Shown here: one piece after another, positions 9,442 through 19,579 of the stretch | Numbering within the stretch: the first letter of the stretch is position 1 | How the letters are laid out: each line of letters opens with the position of its first letter | Assembly (NCBI RefSeq): GCF_023168165.1 | Contig: NZ_BQYJ01000003.1 | Location: 1 to 64,000, forward strand | Direction: 5' to 3' | Origin: Niallia sp. NCCP-28 | GTDB lineage: Bacteria; Bacillota; Bacilli; Bacillales; Cytobacillaceae | DNA length: 64,000 nucleotides | Translations under genes and position numbers: made by a program | The notes under the pieces: model-generated | Databases searched by the model: none | What the model was told of the DNA's origin: nothing | The model's input: the letters and a program-made list of their open reading frames with translations, nothing else

Positions 9442-10527
9442 GTGAAGCTTCTAGTTTTAGATTTACAGTACTTTGCGGGAGAAAAAACAGAAAAAGCAAC
9501 GCCGAAAAAAAGACAAGATACACGCAAAAAGGGACAAGTTGCCAAAAGTCAAGATGTTAATACGGCAATTGTATTAATTGCAGTGTTTGCTGTTCTGTAT
9601 TTTACAGGCAGCTATATGCTTAAAGGGTTTGTTTCTTTAATGAATCATTCTTTGCAAGACGTTTTATTGATCAATATAACAGATGAATCTATTAAGGGAA
9701 TACTTGTAGATGTTTTAAAAGAAATGGCCTTATTACTGATTCCTATTTTGGCTGCTGCCTTGGTAGGAGGACTTATTAGCAATTATATGCAAGTTGGAAT
9801 TATGTTTTCAACAGAAACCATTCAATTTAAATTGGATAAAATTAATCCTTTATCTGGATTTAAACGAATATTTTCCATGAGATCAATTGTTGAATTATTA
9901 AAATCAATCTTAAAAATAAGCATCATTGGCATCATTACATTTGCTGTATTATGGTCTAAATTTAGTGAACTTCTTGTTTTATCACAAAAATCAACTTATT
10001 CCATATTAATCACATTGGCTAAATTAACGGTGCAGATGGGATTATATGCGTCAGGAGCTTTATTATTTTTATCGCTGCTGGATTTTATGTACCAGCGTTA
10101 TGATTATGAAAAAAATATTCGAATGTCAAAGCAAGATATTAAAGATGAATATAAAAATATGGAAGGGGATCCATTAATAAAATCCAAAATTAAGCAGCAG
10201 CAGAGAGAGATGGCCATGAGAAGAATGATGCAGGACATTCCTGCTGCAGATGTTGTTATAACGAATCCGACTCATTACGCTATTTGTTTAAAATATGATG
10301 AGGATAAATATGATGCACCATATGTTGTGGCAAAAGGAGTAGACTTTGTTGCTCAAAAAATAAAGTTGATCGCAAAGGAAAATGATGTGGCAATAGTAGA
10401 GAATCGCCCACTTGCACGAGCTTTATATAGTCAAGTGGAAATTGGCGATATCGTTCCAGAAGAATTTTTTAAAGCAGTAGCAGAAGTGCTCGCATTTGTT
10501 TATCGTACAAGAAATGAAAAAATATAA
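9442..10527 (+). CDS. flhB: FlhB, export substrate specificity switch protein
   Basis: Export apparatus protein that autocleaves to switch specificity, working with FliK. The N-terminus (EKTEKATPKKRQDTRKKGQ) is the FlhB hallmark, followed by four membrane helices and a cytoplasmic domain. The autocleavage motif NPTH is intact at residues 275-278. The start is a GTG at 9442 with GGAGG upstream inside the end of fliR. The next 131 nt before flhA contain no gene. Confidence 0.95.
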   Translation: MKLLVLDLQYFAGEKTEKATPKKRQDTRKKGQVAKSQDVNTAIVLIAVFAVLYFTGSYMLKGFVSLMNHSLQDVLLINITDESIKGILVDVLKEMALLLIPILAAALVGGLISNYMQVGIMFSTETIQFKLDKINPLSGFKRIFSMRSIVELLKSILKISIIGIITFAVLWSKFSELLVLSQKSTYSILITLAKLTVQMGLYASGALLFLSLLDFMYQRYDYEKNIRMSKQDIKDEYKNMEGDPLIKSKIKQQQREMAMRRMMQDIPAADVVITNPTHYAICLKYDEDKYDAPYVVAKGVDFVAQKIKLIAKENDVAIVENRPLARALYSQVEIGDIVPEEFFKAVAEVLAFVYRTRNEKI

Positions 10528-10658
10528 AGGTTTTTCTGGGGGCTTATTTCATAGACATTCATTTTTGAGGTTGGAATTGCCCTTTTATTAATATTAAATG
10601 AAAAGATAGGACGATAAGCAAGAAATGATGGAAGTGTGACTAGTTAGGAGCGAAACAT

Positions 10659-12695
10659 ATGTCTGGTAGAGACTTAACGGTAGTATTTAGTGTTATTTTA
10701 ATTGTGGCCATGCTGATCATCCCTTTTCCGACGTGGCTTTTAAGCATATTAATTCTTTTAAATATTTCTTTGGCCTTACTAATATTATTATTGACTATGA
10801 ATATGCAGGAGCCATTAGAATTTTCTATTTTCCCATCCTTGTTATTATTGATGACATTGTTTCGTTTAGGATTAAATGTATCGACTACCAGATCCATTTT
10901 GTCCACAGGCGATGCTGGGGGAGTAGTCCATACTTTTGGCACATTTGTAGTTGGAGGAAACATCGTTGTAGGATTAGTTGTCTTTTTAATATTAATTATT
11001 ATTCAATTTGTTGTTATTACTAAGGGGTCGGAGCGTGTTTCAGAAGTTGCGGCAAGATTTACATTAGATGCAATGCCAGGAAAGCAAATGAGCATTGATG
11101 CTGATTTAAATGCAGGCATGATTTCTGAGAAAGAAGCAAGAGCAAGACGGGAAAAAGTAAGCAGAGAAGCGGATTTTTACGGTTCAATGGATGGAGCAAG
11201 CAAATTTGTTAAAGGAGATGCTATTGCGGGTATTATCATTGTTTTTATTAACTTGATTTTTGGAATAGTGATTGGCATGACCCAGTTGGATATGGCTGCT
11301 GGGGATGCTGCAAATCACTTTTCTTTATTATCAGTAGGAGACGGCATAGTAAGTCAAATACCTGCATTATTAATTTCAACTGCAACTGGGATTGTGGTAA
11401 CAAGAGCTGCTTCTGATGGTAATTTAGGCTTAGATATTACGAAGCAATTACTGTCTTATCCGAAAATGCTTTATGTAGCAGGAGGAACTATTTTTCTATT
11501 AGGGATCGTTACACCCATTAATGATTTAATGACAATCCCAATTGCAGGGTTATTATGTTTTGGTGGATATCAACTATCAAAAGCGCCAAAGGAAAATTTA
11601 GAAGAAATCCAGGAGATGGAGGAAGAAGCCCAGACAGAAGAATTAAAGAGTCCAGAAAATGTTGTATCATTGCTTAATGTTGATCCGATTGAATTTGAAT
11701 TTGGTTATGGATTAATCCCTCTTGCAGATGCCAATCAAGGTGGAGATCTTTTAGATCGTGTTGTCATGATCAGAAGACAACTGGCAATTGAATTAGGACT
11801 TATTATTCCTGTTGTCCGCATTCGAGATAATATTCAGCTGCAGCCAAATGAATATCGATTAAAAATTAAAGGAAATGAAATGGCGCGGGGAGAGCTTCTG
11901 CTTGACCACTATTTAGCGATGAGCCCTGGAATGGAGGATGATTCCATTGAAGGAATCGATACGATTGAACCTTCTTTTGGCTTGCCTGCAAAATGGATAA
12001 CAGAAAAAGTAAAAGAACAGGCAGAAATCTTTGGATATACTGTAGTAGATCCTCCTTCTGTTGTTTCAACGCATATTACAGAAGTGATAAAAGCAAATGC
12101 ACATGAATTATTAGGAAGACAAGAAACGAAACAATTAGTAGATCATGTAAAAGAATCCTATCCGATTTTAATTGAAGAAGTGACTCCAAATCCATTGTCG
12201 ATCGGGGATATTCAAAAAGTATTGGCAAAATTATTAAAAGAACATGTATCAATCCGCAATTTGCCGATAATCTTTGAAACATTGGCTGATTTTGGGAAAC
12301 TGTCAAGTGATACAGATTTGCTTGCGGAATATGTAAGACAAGCATTGGCACGGCAAATAACCAATCAGTATACAGCAAAAGGGAGTTCGTTAAAGGTTAT
12401 TACTTTGTCAGGAAGAGTAGAGAAATTAATAGCAGATAATATTCAGCAAACAGAACATGGCAATTATTTAGCGATTGATCCAGGAGCGTCTCAAGCAATA
12501 TTAGAAGCAATCGCAAATCAAGTCGAACAGCTTTCCATCATGGAGCAAATTCCGATTATATTATGTTCGCCGGCAGTAAGAATGTATGTAAGACAATTGA
12601 CAGAGCGGTATTTTCCGCAAGTGCCGATTTTATCTTATAACGAATTAGAAGCAGATGTAGAAGTGCAGAGTGTAGGGGTGGTGAATGTCGATTGA
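10659..12695 (+). CDS. flhA: FlhA, flagellar export channel protein
   Basis: Large export-gate protein (678 aa). Several membrane helices fill the first 320 residues, with the FHIPEP-type signature region (SRLGLNVSTTR-like: LFRLGLNVSTTRSILSTGDA) and EVAARFTLDAMPGKQMSID. The rest is a cytoplasmic substrate-chaperone docking domain ending in EVQSVGVV. The ATG follows AGGAGCGAAAC. It overlaps flhF by 4 nt, so the two are likely translationally coupled. Confidence 0.96.
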   Translation: MSGRDLTVVFSVILIVAMLIIPFPTWLLSILILLNISLALLILLLTMNMQEPLEFSIFPSLLLLMTLFRLGLNVSTTRSILSTGDAGGVVHTFGTFVVGGNIVVGLVVFLILIIIQFVVITKGSERVSEVAARFTLDAMPGKQMSIDADLNAGMISEKEARARREKVSREADFYGSMDGASKFVKGDAIAGIIIVFINLIFGIVIGMTQLDMAAGDAANHFSLLSVGDGIVSQIPALLISTATGIVVTRAASDGNLGLDITKQLLSYPKMLYVAGGTIFLLGIVTPINDLMTIPIAGLLCFGGYQLSKAPKENLEEIQEMEEEAQTEELKSPENVVSLLNVDPIEFEFGYGLIPLADANQGGDLLDRVVMIRRQLAIELGLIIPVVRIRDNIQLQPNEYRLKIKGNEMARGELLLDHYLAMSPGMEDDSIEGIDTIEPSFGLPAKWITEKVKEQAEIFGYTVVDPPSVVSTHITEVIKANAHELLGRQETKQLVDHVKESYPILIEEVTPNPLSIGDIQKVLAKLLKEHVSIRNLPIIFETLADFGKLSSDTDLLAEYVRQALARQITNQYTAKGSSLKVITLSGRVEKLIADNIQQTEHGNYLAIDPGASQAILEAIANQVEQLSIMEQIPIILCSPAVRMYVRQLTERYFPQVPILSYNELEADVEVQSVGVVNVD

Positions 12696-13852
12696 AGATA
12701 AAAAAATTTATTGCACCAAGTATGCCAGAAGCTATGAAGCAAGTAAGAGAGCAACTAGGGTCGGAAGCTGTAATATTGCACTCAAAGGTAATTTATACAG
12801 GCGGATTTTTAGGCGTGTTCAAAAAAAGAAATATTGAAGTATTAGCAGCGATTGATCCGGAAATGAAACAAGAAGAAGTTCAAAGGAACATGGATAAAAT
12901 AAATACTCCGCCAAATTCATTTTTTGTTACTAAAACTAACGATTTAAAAGAAAACGAGATAAAGTCAAGCGTAGAGAAACCAGATCAAGTATTAAAGCAG
13001 CTGAATGAACTAAAACGTGCCGTAAAAGAAATATCTGAACATAATGCAGCAAATCATTTAACTATCCCTAGTGCAGTACTTGAAGTATTGGCTGTGCTGG
13101 AAAAGCAAGAAATCGATAAAGAAATAAGAGAAACTATTTTAGCGAATGTTATGGAGAAGTGGTATGTAGAAGGGGGCAGCAAAACAGTAGCAGAGGTAAA
13201 AATGTGGATAAGAGACATGCTGCTGGAAAAATTGTCGCCATACTCTTTTGGAGATATTACCTACAGCAAAAAATATATTAATGTCATTGGGCCAACAGGG
13301 GTAGGAAAAACTACTACTTTAGCCAAAATGGCTGCAGAATTAATGTTGAAGCATCAGAAGAAAATTGGTTTTATTACAACAGATACGTACCGGATTGCAG
13401 CGATTGAGCAGCTTAAAACATATGCAAATATTTTAAACGTTCCTTTAGAAGTGTGCTATAACTTAGATGATTTTGAAAATGCCACAAAAAAATTAGCTAT
13501 GTGCGATATTATTTTAATTGATACAGCAGGAAGAAATTTCCGAAATCAAAAGTATGTTGAAGATTTGCAAAAAGTAGTCGATTATAAAAGAGAGATGGAA
13601 ACATTGCTTGTTTTATCTTTAACAGCAAAACAAAGGGATATGGAAGTAATTTATCAGCAATTTTCAACTATGCGTATTGATCATTTTATTTTTACAAAAA
13701 TAGATGAAACATCTGCCATTGGGAGCATGCTAAATTTAATTATGAAATATAAAAAAGGCGTTGCATATATCACAACAGGACAAAATGTTCCAGAAGATAT
13801 GCTTGCAGCAACTCCCCATGAGATTGTAAATAGGATAATCGAGGTCGAATAA
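12692..13852 (+). CDS. flhF: FlhF, SRP-type GTPase for flagellar placement
   Basis: SRP-family GTPase that sets flagellar number or position. It has a basic N-terminal domain (KKFIAPSMPEAMKQVREQLG) and an NG domain with the P-loop GPTGVGKT at residues 200-207. The later GTPase motifs TDTYRIAAIEQL, DTAGR and TKIDE are all present. The start is a TTG at 12692 overlapping the flhA stop; GGGGTGGTGA upstream supports it. flhG follows after 1 nt. Confidence 0.94.
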   Translation: MKIKKFIAPSMPEAMKQVREQLGSEAVILHSKVIYTGGFLGVFKKRNIEVLAAIDPEMKQEEVQRNMDKINTPPNSFFVTKTNDLKENEIKSSVEKPDQVLKQLNELKRAVKEISEHNAANHLTIPSAVLEVLAVLEKQEIDKEIRETILANVMEKWYVEGGSKTVAEVKMWIRDMLLEKLSPYSFGDITYSKKYINVIGPTGVGKTTTLAKMAAELMLKHQKKIGFITTDTYRIAAIEQLKTYANILNVPLEVCYNLDDFENATKKLAMCDIILIDTAGRNFRNQKYVEDLQKVVDYKREMETLLVLSLTAKQRDMEVIYQQFSTMRIDHFIFTKIDETSAIGSMLNLIMKYKKGVAYITTGQNVPEDMLAATPHEIVNRIIEVE

Positions 13853-13853
13853 T

Positions 13854-14717
13854 ATGACAGATCAAGCTGCAAATTTACGTGAAAGATTTAAAAATCAACG
13901 TATTCGAAAGCAAAAAACAATAGCTGTTGTGAGTGGAAAGGGAGGAGTTGGGAAATCTAACTTTTCTCTTAATTTTTCCCTTTCTTTAATAAAAAAGGGA
14001 TATTCCGTTCTGTTAGTAGATATGGATATTGGAATGGGCAATATCGATATTCTAATGGGAACACAAACCAATGCTACCATTGTTGATTACTTTGAAAATA
14101 ATACGCCTTTATCAGAAATTATTAATCAAGGAAAAGAAGGCATTCATTTTATTGCAGGTGGATCTGGTTTAACTAAGTTTGTCCATATGGAGCATAAAGA
14201 TCTGGGGAAATTTTTTTATGATTTCACAAATGTATTAAACATGTATGATTATGTCTTGTTCGATATGGGAGCAGGAATCAGCACAGATTCTTTAAAATTC
14301 ATTCTTTCTGCAGATGAAGTAATGGTCATTACGACACCAGAACCGACTTCCATAACAGACGCATATGCAACGATGAAATTTATTCATTTACATAAAAAGG
14401 ATATGCCTTTTTATTTGATAATTAATCGAACAATAACAAGTACAGACGGCATGGAAACTTTTCAGAAGCTAAAAAATGTATTGAATCGTTTTCTTGGAAA
14501 AGAAGTATTATGTTTAGGAATGATACCTGAAGATCAGAGTGTCGTAAAGGCTGTTAGAAGTCAAATTCCTTTAGTTTTCTTTAATGAAAAGTCAACAGCC
14601 GCTAAAGCATTGTTTGAAATTGCCGATAGATATTGTAAACAACAGTTTTCTGAACTAACGACAATAAATAAACCTCCATTTGTGACAAAATTAAAGAGGT
14701 TTTTGTTTGAAAGGTAG
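13854..14717 (+). CDS. flhG: FlhG (YlxH), MinD-like ATPase
   Basis: MinD/ParA-family ATPase that partners FlhF in controlling flagellar assembly. A deviant Walker A is present (SGKGGVGKSNFS, about residues 28-39), with VDMDIGMGNIDILMG and FDMGAG downstream. The N-terminus carries a DQAANLRERF-type motif thought to activate FlhF GTPase in this family. Its length is 287 aa. Confidence 0.93.
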   Translation: MTDQAANLRERFKNQRIRKQKTIAVVSGKGGVGKSNFSLNFSLSLIKKGYSVLLVDMDIGMGNIDILMGTQTNATIVDYFENNTPLSEIINQGKEGIHFIAGGSGLTKFVHMEHKDLGKFFYDFTNVLNMYDYVLFDMGAGISTDSLKFILSADEVMVITTPEPTSITDAYATMKFIHLHKKDMPFYLIINRTITSTDGMETFQKLKNVLNRFLGKEVLCLGMIPEDQSVVKAVRSQIPLVFFNEKSTAAKALFEIADRYCKQQFSELTTINKPPFVTKLKRFLFER

Positions 14718-14726
14718 TGCGTTAAC

Positions 14727-15833
14727 ATGGAAAAAATAAAAGTGTTAATAGTGGATGATTCGGCATTTATGCGCAAGCTTATTACCGATTTTCTTTCAGA
14801 AGATCCTCGCATTACAGTTATTGCTACAGCAAGAAACGGTGAAGACGGAATTAAGAAAATTAAAGAACTAAAACCTGATGTTGTAACATTAGATGTAGAA
14901 ATGCCAGTTCTTAATGGCATTGCCGCATTAAAACGGATTATGGAAGAAAACCCGGTTCCCGTTATTATGCTTTCTAGCACAACGCTTGAAGGGGCAGATA
15001 ATACCCTCCATGCGATGCAGATAGGTGCCATTGATTTTATTGCAAAACCATCTGGATCCATTTCTCTCGATTTATATAAAGTAAAAAAGGAATTAGTGGA
15101 TAAAGTAGTTTCTGCAAGTTCAGTAAAGGTAAAAACGATTTTAAATTTGCCGCATAAGGGACAAAGTACTATTATTCCTCAACGAAATTATAGTAAAATA
15201 GAACCACGAGACGAAAAGAAGCAAAATCAAAAGTCTTTCGCTACAGAAAAGTGGAACAGCAATAAACAAAAGCTTATACTTATTGGAACATCTACAGGGG
15301 GGCCTAGAGCGCTTCAGCATGTTATTACCAAACTGCCAAGAGATATTAATGCGGCTATACTAATTGTACAGCATATGCCGCCAAATTTTACAAAGTCACT
15401 TGCAAGCCGGTTAGATTCTCTTTCGGAGATAACGGTAAAGGAAGCTGTGCACGGAGAATTTATTCACAGAGGTGTAGCATATATTGCTCCTGGCGGATTT
15501 CATTTGAAAGCAAAGTCTATTGGCAGAAATATTGCTGTCCATCTTGATCAGACTGTACCAATTAATGGTCACAGACCGTCTGTGGATGTTATGTTTCAAT
15601 CCGCAAGCACGATCAATAATTATGAAAAAATTGCCGTTATAATGACTGGAATGGGCTCAGATGGAAAAAATGGACTAGTGGAATTAGCTAGTCAGGGTGA
15701 AATAAAAGCAATTGCAGAATCAAAAGAAACCTCGATTGTATTTGGAATGCCAAAAGCGGCGATTGCAACTAATTATATTAATAATATCGAGAATGTAGAA
15801 AATATTGCAGAGACAATCATGAAATATGTATAA
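14727..15833 (+). CDS. cheB: CheB, chemoreceptor methylesterase response regulator
   Basis: Removes methyl groups from chemoreceptors and deamidates them. It has an N-terminal receiver domain (VLIVDDSAFMRK, phospho-Asp in VTLDVEMPVLNG), a linker, and a C-terminal esterase domain. The catalytic Ser is in GTSTGG (S189), with QHMP (about 215) and the MTGMGSDG segment carrying the catalytic Asp. The length of 368 aa is normal. Confidence 0.95.
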   Translation: MEKIKVLIVDDSAFMRKLITDFLSEDPRITVIATARNGEDGIKKIKELKPDVVTLDVEMPVLNGIAALKRIMEENPVPVIMLSSTTLEGADNTLHAMQIGAIDFIAKPSGSISLDLYKVKKELVDKVVSASSVKVKTILNLPHKGQSTIIPQRNYSKIEPRDEKKQNQKSFATEKWNSNKQKLILIGTSTGGPRALQHVITKLPRDINAAILIVQHMPPNFTKSLASRLDSLSEITVKEAVHGEFIHRGVAYIAPGGFHLKAKSIGRNIAVHLDQTVPINGHRPSVDVMFQSASTINNYEKIAVIMTGMGSDGKNGLVELASQGEIKAIAESKETSIVFGMPKAAIATNYINNIENVENIAETIMKYV

Positions 15834-15853
15834 CGCCAAGGGGTGTGAAGCAA

Positions 15854-17914
15854 GTGGAGATGAATCAATATTTAGAAGTTTTTATCGAAGAAAGCAAGGA
15901 GCATTTGCAAGCATGCAATGAACATTTGCTGGAATTGGAGAAAAACCCAGGAAATATTCAAATAGTAAATGAAATATTCCGTTCTGCCCATACACTAAAA
16001 GGTATGTCTGCAACAATGGGATATGAGGATTTAGCAAGTCTTACTCATCAAATGGAGAATGTCCTTGATGCCATTCGTAATCAAAAGATTGCATTTACAC
16101 CTGAAATATTGGATGTGATTTTTTTAGCAGTAGATGACTTAGAAGCAATGATAGCATCGATTGAAACAGGTGGAGACGGAAAAAAGAATGTAGAGAGTGT
16201 AGTCAAAAAATTGGCTGCTATTGAAAAGGGTGAAGTTATCTTTGATGTAGCGGCTGAAGAAGTTGCAGCAACTGTTGCAGTAGAAGAAAAAAATGCTGCT
16301 GCAAGCTATGATGATTTTGAAATAACAGTAATGAAGCAATCATCTGAACAAGGATTTTTCCCTTATGAAATCAGCGTTACTTTAAGACAAGATTGCTTAT
16401 TAAAGGCAGTAAGGGTATTTATGATATTTGAGGCATTAGAAAGCTTAGGCGAAGTAATTAAAGCTAATCCTTCGGTGGAAGAATTAGAGGAAGAGAAATT
16501 TGATGATAGTTTTATTATCACATTTATTTCAAAAGAAGATGCGGATGGCATTAAAGCGCGAGTTATGAAAGTTTCTGAAGTGGACAATGTGGAAGTTAAA
16601 CCAGTTGTATTTTTAGAAGAAACAATTGTGAATCGAGAAAGCATTGTCCCAGCCAAAAGCAGTGACGCAGCAGAGAGTGAGTTAAAAGATACTTTCGAAA
16701 GTCAAACGCAGCAGGAAGAAAATAATCAAGAAGAAAAAGCGGCCACTGCGGTTTCTGCAAAACAATCAAGCAAAACAATTCGAGTAAATATTGAGCGACT
16801 AGATATCTTAATGAATCTATTTGAAGAATTAGTGATTGATAGAGGAAGATTAGAACAAATTTCCCAGGATTTAAAAGACCAAGAACTTCATGAAACAGTA
16901 GAAAGAATGTCTCGTACCACAGGAGATCTGCAAAATATTATTTTAAATATGAGAATGGTTCCTGTAGAAACGGTGTTTAATCGTTTTCCACGCATGGTTC
17001 GCCAGCTTGCAAGAGATTTAAATAAAAAAATCAACTTAGAAATAGTGGGAGCCGAAACAGAGCTAGATCGGACAGTAATTGATGAAATAGGCGATCCCCT
17101 TGTCCATCTTATTCGAAATGCTCTAGACCATGGCATTGAAACGCCAGAAATTCGTAGAGCCAGCAATAAAAATGAAGAAGGAACTGTCATATTAAGAGCA
17201 TACCATAGCGGTAATCATGTTTTTATTGAGCTAGAAGATGATGGTGCAGGGATAAATAAAAAGAAGGTTTTAGAAAGAGCATTAAATAAAGGGATTATTT
17301 CAAAAGAAGCAGCTAATAGTTTAACAGATTCCCAGATAGCAGAATTAATTCTGGCTTCAGGCTTTTCAACTGCTGATAAAATCTCTGATATTTCAGGACG
17401 GGGTGTCGGATTAGATGTTGTAAAAAGCACTATTGAAGCGCTAGGCGGCAATATTACGATTGAATCACAAGAAGGAAAAGGCTCTTTATTTTCTATTCAG
17501 TTGCCATTAACACTTTCCATTATTTCTGTCATGCTAGTTGAAATTCAAGAAGAAAAATATGCAATTCCGCTTTCTTCTATTATAGAAACCGCTATTGTGA
17601 ATAAAGAGGATGTATTGCAAGGGCATAATCAGACTGTCATTGATTTCCGAGGGAAAGTGGTCCCGCTTTTATTCTTAAAAGACTTATTTGAGGTTCCGGC
17701 AACAAAAGAAGAAGACGAATTTTATTCTGTAGTTATTGTTAGAAAAGGGGATAAATTGGCGGCTCTTGTGGTAGATTCCTTTATTGGCCAGCAAGAAGTT
17801 GTACTTAAATCATTGGGCAGCTATCTTTCCTACGCCTTTGCTATTTCTGGCGCTACTATTTTAGGAGATGGTCAAGTAGCGCTAATTGTGGACTGCAATG
17901 CACTAATTAAATAG
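15854..17914 (+). CDS. cheA: CheA, chemotaxis histidine kinase
   Basis: Signal-transducing kinase that phosphorylates CheY and CheB. Domains in order: HPt with phospho-His H46 in RSAHTLKGMS; CheY-binding P2 (about 155-255); dimerisation domain; ATPase with HLIRNALDHGIE, DDGAGI and GRGVGLDVVKS; and a CheW-like regulatory domain at the end. I chose the GTG at 15854 (product begins MEMNQYLEVFI) because AAGGGGTG at 15838-15845 is correctly spaced. A GTG at 15845 overlaps that site, and the ATG at 15860 remains possible. Confidence 0.95.
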   Translation: MEMNQYLEVFIEESKEHLQACNEHLLELEKNPGNIQIVNEIFRSAHTLKGMSATMGYEDLASLTHQMENVLDAIRNQKIAFTPEILDVIFLAVDDLEAMIASIETGGDGKKNVESVVKKLAAIEKGEVIFDVAAEEVAATVAVEEKNAAASYDDFEITVMKQSSEQGFFPYEISVTLRQDCLLKAVRVFMIFEALESLGEVIKANPSVEELEEEKFDDSFIITFISKEDADGIKARVMKVSEVDNVEVKPVVFLEETIVNRESIVPAKSSDAAESELKDTFESQTQQEENNQEEKAATAVSAKQSSKTIRVNIERLDILMNLFEELVIDRGRLEQISQDLKDQELHETVERMSRTTGDLQNIILNMRMVPVETVFNRFPRMVRQLARDLNKKINLEIVGAETELDRTVIDEIGDPLVHLIRNALDHGIETPEIRRASNKNEEGTVILRAYHSGNHVFIELEDDGAGINKKKVLERALNKGIISKEAANSLTDSQIAELILASGFSTADKISDISGRGVGLDVVKSTIEALGGNITIESQEGKGSLFSIQLPLTLSIISVMLVEIQEEKYAIPLSSIIETAIVNKEDVLQGHNQTVIDFRGKVVPLLFLKDLFEVPATKEEDEFYSVVIVRKGDKLAALVVDSFIGQQEVVLKSLGSYLSYAFAISGATILGDGQVALIVDCNALIK

Positions 17915-17944
17915 TTAATAGGCTGATAGAAAGGGATGAAGATA

Positions 17945-18415
17945 ATGGCAGAATCTGTGGCAACAGATGTAAAATTAATTATTTTTGAACTAAAAGGAAA
18001 AGAGTATGCAATTCCAGTGCATCAAGTTCGTTCGATTGAAAAGATGATGCATATTACACGCATACCAAATATCGCTCCATTTGTAAAAGGCGTCATAAAT
18101 CTTCGAGGTGTGGTTACGCCAATTATTGATCTTCGTTTAAGATTTGGACTTGATGAGCTAGAATATTCTGATCGAACACGCATTATTATCATCACATTAA
18201 ATGATATGGATGTAGGATTAATTGTAGATGGTGCAAATGATGTCGTAGATGTATATGAAGATACATTTGAACCATCTCCAGAAGCTGCTTTCGGCACAGA
18301 AGTAGACTATATAAATGGTGTGGTGAAATTAGAAAAAAGATTGCTGATTCTCGTGAATCTGGAAAAAGTTTTTGATAGGGAAATATTAAAAAATTATATG
18401 AGAAGTGAAGGGTAA
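17945..18415 (+). CDS. cheW: CheW, chemotaxis coupling protein
   Basis: Adaptor between chemoreceptors and CheA, made of a single CheW SH3-like domain. The family pattern is clear: IIFELKGKEYAIPVHQVRSIE, then ITRIPNIAPFVKGVINLRG and VTPIIDLRLRFG. The ATG at 17945 has AAAGGG about 9 nt upstream; the in-frame ATG at 17936 abuts that site and is less likely. Product 156 aa. Confidence 0.95.
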   Translation: MAESVATDVKLIIFELKGKEYAIPVHQVRSIEKMMHITRIPNIAPFVKGVINLRGVVTPIIDLRLRFGLDELEYSDRTRIIIITLNDMDVGLIVDGANDVVDVYEDTFEPSPEAAFGTEVDYINGVVKLEKRLLILVNLEKVFDREILKNYMRSEG

Positions 18416-18417
18416 CA

Positions 18418-19059
18418 ATGGCATTTATAGATAATATTCACTCCTTGCATATGGATGTATTAAAAGAAATAGGTAATATTGGAGCAGGACATGCTGCAAC
18501 TTCGTTATCAAAACTGCTGAATAAAAAAATTGATATGCAAGTGCCAGATGTCCAAATTGTATCCTTTGACGAAATTATGGAATTGGCTGGCGGAAGCGAA
18601 AATATCGTGGCAGGAGTGTTCTTGAGAATTGAAGGGGATGTTTCTGGAAGCATGTTTTTTATGCTGCCTATTGAGCAAGCAACTAATTTTGTTAAAGACA
18701 TGATTGGCGATGAATCAATAGATCTGCAGCAGCCTCCATTTGGTGAATTGCCCTTATCAGCCCTGCAAGAGTTGGGCAATATTTTATCTGGATCCTATTT
18801 ATCCTCTTTATCAGATTTTACAAATTTGTCTTTGTATCCATCTGTACCTGCACTGGCCATTGATATGGCTGGTGCGATTGTAAGTTATGGCTTAATTGAA
18901 TTGTCGCAAGTAAGTGACTATGCAATTGTTATTAATACAGCCATCAATGAAGAAAATACAAGTGTATCTGAAAGTGTTAATGGTCACTTTTTTTTGCTGC
19001 CCGACCCAACTTCTTTTCATATAATATTTAAGGCACTTGGAGTGACTATTGATGACTGA
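18418..19059 (+). CDS. cheC: CheC, CheY-P phosphatase
   Basis: Cytoplasmic CheY-P phosphatase that works with CheD in receptor adaptation. Two active-site motifs of the D/S-x3-E-x2-N type are visible: DVLKEIGN near residue 12 and SALQELGN near residue 115. The gene starts 2 nt after cheW and overlaps cheD by 8 nt. Length 213 aa. Confidence 0.95.
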   Translation: MAFIDNIHSLHMDVLKEIGNIGAGHAATSLSKLLNKKIDMQVPDVQIVSFDEIMELAGGSENIVAGVFLRIEGDVSGSMFFMLPIEQATNFVKDMIGDESIDLQQPPFGELPLSALQELGNILSGSYLSSLSDFTNLSLYPSVPALAIDMAGAIVSYGLIELSQVSDYAIVINTAINEENTSVSESVNGHFFLLPDPTSFHIIFKALGVTIDD

Positions 19060-19549
19060 ACAAATAACTGTTGTTAAAGTGGGTATTGCGGATATGAACA
19101 TAATAAAAGTGCCAAATTTGATTAGAACATCTGGTTTAGGCTCTTGTGTTGGGGTTGTATTGTATGACCAATTAAGGGGGGTGGCAGGGTTAGCTCATAT
19201 TATGCTCCCAGATTCCTCCTTATCAAAAACGACTCCAATAAATATAGCAAAATTTGCTGATACAGCTATTATTGCCCTTGTGAAAAAACTAGAAGGGCTA
19301 GGCGCTAAAAAAACAGCTTTAAAAGCAAAAATTGCAGGTGGCGCCCAAATGTTTCAATTTTCAGGAACAACTGACATCATGAGAATAGGTCCTAGAAATG
19401 TGGAAGCAGTAAAAAAGGAATTACAGCAATTGAATATTCAGATCTTTGCTGAAGATGTTGGAGGAAATAGTGGCAGAACAATTGAGTTTAATCCGGAAAA
19501 CTGTCAGTTAACCATTCGAACTGTAAATAAAGGAACAAGCGTTTTGTAA
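19052..19549 (+). CDS. cheD: CheD, chemoreceptor glutamine deamidase
   Basis: Deamidates receptor glutamines and stimulates CheC. The catalytic Cys lies in TSGLGSCVGVVLYD (about residue 31), with the partner His in GLAHIMLP and a GGAQMF motif later. I start at the ATG at 19052 rather than the adjacent TTG at 19049. This is the last gene before a terminator. Confidence 0.93.
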   Translation: MTEQITVVKVGIADMNIIKVPNLIRTSGLGSCVGVVLYDQLRGVAGLAHIMLPDSSLSKTTPINIAKFADTAIIALVKKLEGLGAKKTALKAKIAGGAQMFQFSGTTDIMRIGPRNVEAVKKELQQLNIQIFAEDVGGNSGRTIEFNPENCQLTIRTVNKGTSVL

Positions 19550-19550
19550 A

Positions 19551-19579
19551 AACCGTTCTCGTTGGAGAATGGTTTTTTT
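19551..19579 (+). terminator. Rho-independent terminator after cheD
   Basis: AACCGTTCTC (19551-19560) pairs with GAGAATGGTT (19565-19574) with one G-U pair and a GTTG loop, and a T-run follows. It starts 1 nt after the cheD stop and would end the fla/che transcript before sigD. Confidence 0.85.
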